From assembly GCA_017527495.1 (NCBI GenBank), contig JAFXPY010000032.1:1-47571 (forward strand): DNA of 47,571 nucleotides. Direction: 5' to 3'. The notes beneath the pieces were generated by a model. The model was not told the DNA's origin. It searched no databases and was given only the letters and a program-made list of their open reading frames with translations. Positions 42,078-47,571 of the stretch are shown here, piece after piece. A program made the translations under genes and the position numbers. The DNA is from Paludibacteraceae bacterium. GTDB lineage: Bacteria > Bacteroidota > Bacteroidia > Bacteroidales > Paludibacteraceae. Position 1 is the first letter of the stretch. Each line of letters begins with the position of its first letter.

Positions 42078-42590
42078 ATGGACGTGATTTATTTTGCAGG
42101 AGGTTGCTTTTGGGGTACTGAGCATTTCTTTAAGCAGATTGAAGGTGTCGTGAACACTGAGGTGGGTTTTGCCAATGGAAATATAGATCATCCCACCTAT
42201 GAGCAAGTATATACCGACACAACAGGTTTTGCTGAAACGGTCAAGGTGGAGTATGACCCTGCAAAAATAGACCTTGAATACCTCGTTGATATGTTCTTTG
42301 CTACTATTGACCCTACTTCTCTCAATAAACAGGGTCATGACGAGGGCACTCGTTATCGTACAGGTGTTTATTACACTTCAAAAGAACAACTCTCAACGAT
42401 AGAAAAGGTTTTTGCTCGGCAGCAGGCAAAATTGTCTGCGCCGATGGTGGTTGAACTTCTGCCTTTGAACAACTTTTTTGCAGCAGACGAGTATCATCAA
42501 GACTATCTCGACAAAAATCCTAATGGCTATTGTCATCTGCCCTTAGAACTTTTCCGCTGGGCAAAGAATCAAAGTAAAGAAAAGAACTAA
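42078..42590 (+). CDS. msrA: Peptide-methionine (S)-S-oxide reductase
   Basis: A 170-residue MsrA. The active-site G-G-C-F-W-G has catalytic Cys10; other signatures are V-G-F-A-N-G, E-T-V-K-V-E-Y-D-P, F-F-A-T-I-D-P-T-S-L-N-K-Q-G-H-D-E-G-T-R-Y-R and H-Q-D-Y-L-D-K-N-P. I chose M-D-V-I-Y-F; an upstream in-frame ATG (42048) overlaps msrC and adds a hydrophobic non-homologous stretch. Its C-terminus lacks MsrB. The stop codon is inside the terminator hairpin. Confidence 0.96.
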   Translation: MDVIYFAGGCFWGTEHFFKQIEGVVNTEVGFANGNIDHPTYEQVYTDTTGFAETVKVEYDPAKIDLEYLVDMFFATIDPTSLNKQGHDEGTRYRTGVYYTSKEQLSTIEKVFARQQAKLSAPMVVELLPLNNFFAADEYHQDYLDKNPNGYCHLPLELFRWAKNQSKEKN

Positions 42591-42618
42591 ATGCAATGGC
42601 GCATTTAGTTCTTTTCTT
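42577..42618. terminator. Bidirectional terminator overlapping two stop codons
   Basis: An 18-bp perfect stem (42577-42594 with 42601-42618) and a six-base loop. The msrA stop (42588-42590) and part of the DUF4625 stop (42617-42619) lie within the arms. The last residues of msrA are therefore encoded by the hairpin. Confidence 0.95.
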
Positions 42619-43057
42619 ATTCAATACTAAAATCTTGTGCTATATATGCTTCATTTCCTGCAAGGTCTGTGCAGTAGATTAGCAAGTGATATTTCCCTGT
42701 CGTGGCATTGTCAGAAATGTCAATGTCGATATCTCGAAAACACTCTTTTCCGCTCAGTTTGTCATTGCGTGATTCGGAAGTTATTGTTGTCTCAAAATCA
42801 ATGGTGTTCCCGGGGCTTGTCTGACCGATTTTGTTGTGAGCATGACCATTGAAATTAGGGTGAATATTGATTTTATAAGAATTGAGAGCAACATCGTCGG
42901 TGAATGTTACTTGGATGCATAATTCTTCACCTGCTTTGACTGCTGCATTTTGTTGTGGTGTGGCGACAACGATTTTCGGTGCTGTAGTGTCAGCTTCTTT
43001 GCAACTGAATAGAACTAAGGTAATCAGTGCGAGTAAAGTAATTTTTTTCATTTTCAT
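42617..43057 (-). CDS. DUF4625 lipoprotein
   Basis: A 146-residue lipoprotein (V-L-F-S-C, Cys19) with an Ig-like beta-sandwich of the DUF4625 kind: A-P-K-I-V-V-A-T-P near the start, V-T-F-T-D-D-V-A-L and the terminal D-L-A-G-N-E-A-Y-I. A His/Asn-rich loop H-P-N-F-N-G-H-A-H-N-K could bind metal. It overlaps the TonB receptor gene by 4 bp (ATGA), so the two are coupled. It may be a surface accessory for that receptor. Confidence 0.85.
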   Translation of the reverse strand: MKMKKITLLALITLVLFSCKEADTTAPKIVVATPQQNAAVKAGEELCIQVTFTDDVALNSYKINIHPNFNGHAHNKIGQTSPGNTIDFETTITSESRNDKLSGKECFRDIDIDISDNATTGKYHLLIYCTDLAGNEAYIAQDFSIE

Positions 43058-45225
43058 TTTGTTTTTATGTTAAACGGTAATGTGAGCGAGATTTGAAAAT
43101 TGCTTGCCGGTTCTGGAATCCCAATTGTTCGATAATAACTCAAATGGTTGAAATAGACGCGGTTGGTTATGTTCTTATAATTGAAATTCAGTGTTGCTTT
43201 GCTGTCGAAGCAACTGAATGAGTAGCTTGCTGTTAGATTGAGTAATGTTACGCCTTTGGTGCGAAGCTCGTTATGTGCTACTCTGTTTTGTGGTGCAATG
43301 AGTTCTAATTCAGGCGTGAGTGTCAGTCCGTCAATTATTTCCCATTCTATTGATTGACGTATAGTGGCTGGTGGAGAAAATGGTGTTGCTGTAAGAGCAT
43401 TAATATTATAAGTGAATACATAGTCGGCGCTGAGGTTATAGTCTAATCGTCGGCATGCAGTGTTATTTCTCAGGATATGTACCATTATCTGCAGCTCGCT
43501 TCCGGCAAAAACTGCTTTGGTTTGTTCGTAGCGATAGATTTGACTGGAGTGGGGGAGGAGCGACCACTCGCCACTTGGCGAGAGATAGATGTAATTGGTG
43601 TAGTAACTTCCAAAGGGTGTGACCAATAGCTCTACCCATTTTGTACTCATTTGATAAGAAAAGTCTATTTGCCATCCTTTTTCGCTTCCGAGTTGTGGAT
43701 TGCCTTGTTCATGCCTGAAAGCACCATGATGGATACCATTTGAGGCGAGTTCGTTGGCGGTAGGAAGTCTGAAGCAGCGTCCTATATTGACTTTTATTGT
43801 ATTGCTTTTGTCGTGTGTATAGACAAGGCCGACAGAGCCGCTTATATTACCCATGTTGCGGCGTAAATCAACGCTTGACCATGAGTATGATTCCGCTGTC
43901 GGTAGGTCAATTCCTTTACTTGTAAGATATTCAAACAGATAGTTGTCGTAATGACTTTGTATGTCAAAAAATCCATGGTCGTAACGAAGTCCTCCGGAAA
44001 GACACACCTTGCTTGTAACATCCCAGTCAACAAGCCAGAACAATCCGGCTGTCGTCCTGTCGTATTGTGGTAAAAGAAAACTATATCCTCCGATTGTATT
44101 GTGTTGCCACTGAGCGTCAATGCCTATTGTTTGCTTGAGAGTGTCAGAGTGGTGTATATGCCATTCGAAAGTGCCTGATGTTGTGTGTAGTAGAAAATCT
44201 AATTCTCTGTCAGCGTCATGTGTGGGGGCAGGTTGGTTGGAATAGTGTGTGTGGAAAGCTGCCATTTCAGAACGATGGTTGCGTTGATAGCCCAATGTGA
44301 GATTGAGTGTTTGGTTGTCAATGATAAATCGTTGTTTTGTCGAACCTTTCAAATGTCCGACCTGGCTATATGGCAATTCGATGTTCCATATTGTTCCATC
44401 GTGTTGCAGACGAGTGAGGTCCGGCACTCCATGTGAGCCGGGGAAAAAACCGCTTTTCTGAAATACATAACTCACAGAGTAGTCGCTTTTATAACTACCA
44501 TTGATGTATGATAGCTGTGCGTTAATGTCGCGTTCCATGCCGGCTGTGTTTTTGAGTCGGTGGTTGTCAATAGGTATTTTGTAGGTGAGATAGTTGATTG
44601 TGTCTATCGGCACACTGAGGTCGGCATAATGATTTTCACTATAGCGCAGTCTCCACCATAGGTGATTGATTTTTTGTCCGATCATGAATGAAGCACCTAT
44701 GTTCCAATTGGCTGATTTGGTGAATAATGCCATTTCTCCAAACACCTGATTGGTGGTCGGTATGGTAGGTTGCAACATTTCAATCACACCTCCCATGGCA
44801 TCACCTCCATAGAGCAATGATGCAGGTCCTTTTATGATTCGTATGCCGTCAATATCGAATGCATCAATTTCCAATCCGTGGTCTGCACCCCATTGCTGGC
44901 CCTCTTGTTTTATTCCCTGACTTACAACAGATATGCGGTTGAATCCCATGCCTCGAATAGCCGGTTTCGATGTCCCGCTACCGATGTCCATCGATTGAAG
45001 CCCCGGTGTCTGATTGAGCATTTGAGCGAGTGTATTGCCGCGTTGAGCCGTGAAATAGTCTTTTTCTAATATGCACGAGCTTTGAGCCTTGGCGTTGTGT
45101 TGCTGCTGCGCTTTTGTGGCAACAACCTCCACTTCGTCAAGACGAAACATTGCTGTGTCAACTTGTGAAAAAGCTGAGAAAAAACAACTTATTGTGATTA
45201 TGGGTGTGAGGAAAAGTTGTTTCAT
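43054..45225 (-). CDS. TonB-dependent outer-membrane receptor
   Basis: A 723-residue receptor. Signal peptide to about F-S/Q-V (residue 20). TonB box-like region V-E-V-V-A-T-K; plug domain with L-A-Q-M-L-N-Q-T-P-G-L-Q-S-M-D-I and R-G-M-G-F-N-R-I, then G-P-A-S-L-L-Y-G-G-D-A-M-G-G-V-I; barrel ending S-L-T-L-P-F-N-I-K-T-K. No SusC-type N-terminal extension and no SusD partner, so substrate is more likely a metal chelate, haem or cofactor than a glycan. External loops contain several His (H-T-H-Y-S-N, H-I-H-H-S-D), which with the His-rich DUF4625 partner favours a metal. Starts 3 bp after the nadE stop. Confidence 0.9.
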   Translation of the reverse strand: MKQLFLTPIITISCFFSAFSQVDTAMFRLDEVEVVATKAQQQHNAKAQSSCILEKDYFTAQRGNTLAQMLNQTPGLQSMDIGSGTSKPAIRGMGFNRISVVSQGIKQEGQQWGADHGLEIDAFDIDGIRIIKGPASLLYGGDAMGGVIEMLQPTIPTTNQVFGEMALFTKSANWNIGASFMIGQKINHLWWRLRYSENHYADLSVPIDTINYLTYKIPIDNHRLKNTAGMERDINAQLSYINGSYKSDYSVSYVFQKSGFFPGSHGVPDLTRLQHDGTIWNIELPYSQVGHLKGSTKQRFIIDNQTLNLTLGYQRNHRSEMAAFHTHYSNQPAPTHDADRELDFLLHTTSGTFEWHIHHSDTLKQTIGIDAQWQHNTIGGYSFLLPQYDRTTAGLFWLVDWDVTSKVCLSGGLRYDHGFFDIQSHYDNYLFEYLTSKGIDLPTAESYSWSSVDLRRNMGNISGSVGLVYTHDKSNTIKVNIGRCFRLPTANELASNGIHHGAFRHEQGNPQLGSEKGWQIDFSYQMSTKWVELLVTPFGSYYTNYIYLSPSGEWSLLPHSSQIYRYEQTKAVFAGSELQIMVHILRNNTACRRLDYNLSADYVFTYNINALTATPFSPPATIRQSIEWEIIDGLTLTPELELIAPQNRVAHNELRTKGVTLLNLTASYSFSCFDSKATLNFNYKNITNRVYFNHLSYYRTIGIPEPASNFQISLTLPFNIKTK

Positions 45226-45228
45226 CAG

Positions 45229-47130
45229 TTAAAAAATATTCATGTCAGAAGGCATGCGCCAGTCGCCTCTCGGACTGAGACTCACACTCGTAACTTTAGG
45301 CCCGTCAGGCATACAGCTGCGTTTGAATTGTTGAGTGAAGAAACGTTTCATAAATGTTTCAAGCCACTTGTCGATTTCTTCGCTTTCGTATTCATCTGCA
45401 AAAGCTAAATTAGCCATGTAAGCAATTTTTTCGCGGGAGAAACCATAGCGCAGAAAATAGTAGATAAAGAAATCATGCAATTCGTATGGTCCGACATTAT
45501 CTTCCGTTTTTTGAGCAATCTCAGTTTGCAAACCATTCTCTTCTGTAGCATTTTCTGCCGGTAGAAGCTCAGGACTGACAGGTGTGTCAACTATATCTTT
45601 CAGAGTGCGGGATATGTCTTCTTTTTCAATTGAGGCGACATAATTAACCAAGTAGCGGACAAGAGTTTTTGGAATACCGGCATTGACACCATACATAGAC
45701 ATCTGGTCGCCATTATATGTTGCCCAGCCGAGTGCTAACTCCGACAAGTCGCCCGTTCCGACAACCAATCCGTTGTACTCATTAGCGAGATCCATAAGGA
45801 TTTGTGTGCGTTCGCGTGCTTGAGCATTTTCGTAGGTAGAATTATGGATTGAGATATCGTGTCCGATGGCTGAGAGGTGTTGTGTTGTGGCTTCTCCAAT
45901 AGGTATTTCAATTTGTTCCACTCCGAGTTGAGTCATCAGATCAAGAGCGTTTTGGTATGTTCTGCCCGAAGTACCAAATCCGGGCATAGTAACACCGATA
46001 ACTTTCTTGTGGTCGATATTCAAGAAATCGGCTGCGCGTGTAGCAACAAGCAGGGCGAGTGTGCTGTCCAAACCACCTGATATGCCGACAACAAGTGTGT
46101 CTGCATGAGTGTGTTCCCAGCGGCGGGCAAGCCCAACAGTTTGTATCGTGAGAACATCATTGCAGTAGTCGGCTGATTCTTCGGGCGAAGGAAGGAATGG
46201 ATGAGGATTGAAAGTGCGGTGAATAGGCTCAACCCAATCAATGCTCATGCCTGTGTATATCTTGCGATAAGTGCCTTTTTTGTCGAGATTGAAATTGGTG
46301 TTACGCTCACGATCAGAACGCAAACGCTCTATGTCTATCTCGCTGACAATCATACTACTATTGGGCAAGAAACGTTCGCCTTCTGCTATTATTTCCCCAT
46401 TTTCGGCAATATATGTAGAGCCTGAAAAAACAAGGTCTGTTGTTGATTCACCTATGCCTGCCGATGAGTATATATATCCACAATGTGTGCGAGCCGATTG
46501 TTGGCAAAGCATTTGGCGACGGAATTCGTGTTTGCCTGTGATGCAGTTGCTTGCCGAAGGATTGAATATGAGGTCGGCACCTTGTACGCAAAGTTGTGTG
46601 CTCGGTGGAAGCGGGCACCATAGGTCTTCGCACATCTCAATGCCAAAACCAAAATTATTGGTCAGAAAGAGTAGGTCGTGCCCAAAAGGAACATCGCCCG
46701 ACCATAATTCAACAGAATTGATGTCTGTTCTGCCGGAGGCAAACCAACGCTTTTCGTAGAACTCGCCTGTGTTGGGAAGGTTGAGCTTGGGAACAACACC
46801 CACAACATCTCCGTCAATCATAACGAATGAACAATTATAGAGTTGGTTAAGTATCATCAGTGGTGCACCCACGATGGCAATTATGTTTTTCCCTTTAGTG
46901 TGTTGGCAGACTCGTTGAAGGGCAATCATAGCCTTGTTTTGCAAACGATGATTGAAAAACAAATCGGCGCAGGTATAGCCTGTCATGCCTAATTCGGGGA
47001 AGCAAATAATCTGAACACCCTGAACAATGGCCTCATCAATCTGCTTGATCGTCTCTTGTGCATTCCATTTGCAGTCGCCCACTCTCAGTCGCGGCACAGC
47101 AGCTGCAACTCTAACAAAACCGTAATCCAT
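45229..47130 (-). CDS. nadE: Glutamine-dependent NAD+ synthetase
   Basis: A 633-residue two-domain enzyme that amidates nicotinic acid adenine dinucleotide to NAD+. The N-terminal glutaminase (nitrilase fold) has the full triad Glu46 (F-P-E-L-G-M-T), Lys115 (V-P-K-L-N-L) and Cys167 (E-M-C-E-D-L-W). The C-terminal synthetase has the PP-loop S-G-G-L-D-S-T (351-357) and G-T-G-D-L-S-E-L-A-L-G. Full length. First gene of an operon with the TonB receptor and DUF4625 lipoprotein; its promoter is ~45 bp upstream. Confidence 0.96.
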   Translation of the reverse strand: MDYGFVRVAAAVPRLRVGDCKWNAQETIKQIDEAIVQGVQIICFPELGMTGYTCADLFFNHRLQNKAMIALQRVCQHTKGKNIIAIVGAPLMILNQLYNCSFVMIDGDVVGVVPKLNLPNTGEFYEKRWFASGRTDINSVELWSGDVPFGHDLLFLTNNFGFGIEMCEDLWCPLPPSTQLCVQGADLIFNPSASNCITGKHEFRRQMLCQQSARTHCGYIYSSAGIGESTTDLVFSGSTYIAENGEIIAEGERFLPNSSMIVSEIDIERLRSDRERNTNFNLDKKGTYRKIYTGMSIDWVEPIHRTFNPHPFLPSPEESADYCNDVLTIQTVGLARRWEHTHADTLVVGISGGLDSTLALLVATRAADFLNIDHKKVIGVTMPGFGTSGRTYQNALDLMTQLGVEQIEIPIGEATTQHLSAIGHDISIHNSTYENAQARERTQILMDLANEYNGLVVGTGDLSELALGWATYNGDQMSMYGVNAGIPKTLVRYLVNYVASIEKEDISRTLKDIVDTPVSPELLPAENATEENGLQTEIAQKTEDNVGPYELHDFFIYYFLRYGFSREKIAYMANLAFADEYESEEIDKWLETFMKRFFTQQFKRSCMPDGPKVTSVSLSPRGDWRMPSDMNIF

Positions 47131-47171
47131 AATTGTTGTTAGTGATTAAATTATATTAAGCATTTATTATG

Positions 47172-47203
47172 CAAAGATACTTATTTGCTTTGATATATGC
47201 AAA
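47172..47203 (-). promoter_or_regulatory. Promoter of the nadE operon
   Basis: Minus strand: TTTG (47200-47203), 20-bp spacer, TATCTTTG (47172-47179). Confidence 0.85.
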
Positions 47204-47239
47204 AAATACTAAAAAAATATGCTAAAAAGTAAGATTTTT

Positions 47240-47271
47240 TTTGCGTAATTAAAAAAAAAGTACTACCTTTG
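47240..47271 (+). promoter_or_regulatory. Promoter of tRNA-Glu
   Basis: TTTG (47240-47243), 20-bp spacer, TACCTTTG (47264-47271) then C. About 25 bp before the tRNA 5' end. Confidence 0.85.
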
Positions 47272-47296
47272 CAACCGATTTCGTTATGACTACTAT

Positions 47297-47369
47297 GGTG
47301 CTATCGTCTAGCGGTCTAGGACAACGGCCTCTCACGCCGTAAACCCGGGTTCGAGTCCCGGTAGCACTA
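47297..47369 (+). tRNA. tRNA-Glu(CTC)
   Basis: A 73-nt cloverleaf. The acceptor stem 47297-47303 pairs with 47362-47368 (first pair G-T), the anticodon stem ACGGC/GCCGT holds loop CTCTCAC with anticodon CTC at 47331-47333, and the T arm is CCGGG-TTCGAGT-CCCGG. The discriminator is A47369 and CCA is not encoded. Anticodon and D arm (GTCTAGC) fit glutamate. Confidence 0.95.
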
Positions 47370-47377
47370 CTACAAAT

Positions 47378-47415
47378 AAATACAACTTGCAATTTCTGCG
47401 GGTTGTATTTTTTTT
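47378..47415 (+). terminator. Terminator of tRNA-Glu
   Basis: AAATACAAC (47378-47386) pairs with GTTGTATTT (47402-47410), 15-nt loop, followed by a T-run. Confidence 0.9.
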
Positions 47416-47446
47416 GTAATACGGTTTTTCAGAATTGTTTTAATCC

Positions 47447-47571
47447 GTTTTCTAAATGTTGTCAGCAGAGAAAACTGAGAAAGCAGATTATTCGTTTCAA
47501 TACGCTTGATTTGTTTTCTAAATGTTGTCAGCAGAGAAAACTGAGAAAGCAGATTATTCGTTTCAATACGC
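47447..47571. repeat. Tandem array, 59-bp identical units with 7-bp linker (66-bp period)
   Basis: Units 47447-47505 and 47513-47571 are identical over all 59 bp, separated by TTGATTT. The second unit ends exactly at the window edge, so copy number is unknown. Each unit starts with GTTTTCT, complementary to AGAAAAC 15 nt later, giving a 7-bp stem. The end GTTTCAATACGC resembles CRISPR repeat termini, but the linker is far too short for a spacer. Both strands stay open across the unit because 66 is a multiple of three. Confidence 0.9.

Noticed and set aside
47447-47571. CRISPR array
   Set aside because: The 66-bp period and GTTTCAAT end recall CRISPR, but 59 of 66 bases are identical and the 7-bp linker is too short to be a spacer. 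No cas gene is in the window.

Overview
The window reads as a chromosomal segment of a Bacteroidales bacterium, probably host-associated and anaerobic. The evidence is a SusC/SusD/SusE outer-membrane glycan locus, Omp28 and DUF6029 surface proteins, a DeoD-type purine phosphorylase, an oxygen-independent ribonucleotide reductase activase, and about a dozen promoters of the Bacteroidetes type (TTTG, 19-20 bp, TANNTTTG, often followed by C). The family or genus cannot be settled from sequence alone. Most of the window is ordinary chromosome; no phage, insertion sequence, transposase or cas gene was seen.

Layout. (1) 1-7.7 kb: a minus-strand glycan-uptake operon in the order sugar MFS transporter, SusC-like, SusD-like, SusE-like lipoprotein, closed by a strong hairpin terminator. 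The starch-type C-terminal module of the SusE protein and the SLC45-like transporter point to starch or malto-oligosaccharides. (2) 8-14 kb: clpB, an orphan FecCD/BtuC-type permease, glyS and rplS, separated by repeat-rich intergenic DNA. (3) 14.7-17.8 kb: a Crp/Fnr regulator translationally coupled to a 705-residue TPR protein and a small protein. (4) 17.8-25.2 kb: DUF349 protein plus ftsE; a lipoprotein, LolC/E-like permease and nrdG run; an aspartate-type aminotransferase, a small outer-membrane protein and deoD. (5) 25.4-30.2 kb: a tightly overlapping operon of TlpA-like thioredoxin, DUF6029 barrel and two Omp28-family lipoproteins, each of the three non-barrel proteins carrying a CXXC. 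(6) 30.5-36.1 kb: hypB, a 948-residue Fe-S/FAD oxidoreductase, hypA, a small membrane protein and a probable DUF5692 membrane protein, with no nickel enzyme in sight. (7) 36.5-42.6 kb: secA, lgt, an orphan AT-rich gene, and the methionine sulfoxide repair pair msrC-msrA. (8) 42.6-47.1 kb: nadE, a TonB-dependent receptor and a DUF4625 lipoprotein. (9) 47.3 kb to the end: tRNA-Glu(CTC), its terminator, and the start of a 66-bp-period tandem array that runs off the window.

The two most promising leads for undescribed biology are the nickel-chaperone/oxidoreductase/DUF5692 operon (region 6) and the thiol-redox surface operon (region 5). At the DNA level the intergenic spaces are unusually rich in structure: a 12-unit 9-bp microsatellite, helically phased AGACAAT words between clpB and the permease, a 30-bp tandem duplication over a stop codon, a family of tiny TA-loop hairpins, a structured L19 leader, a fossil acetyltransferase tail, and the tandem array at the right edge, which may also mark a place where assembly stopped.
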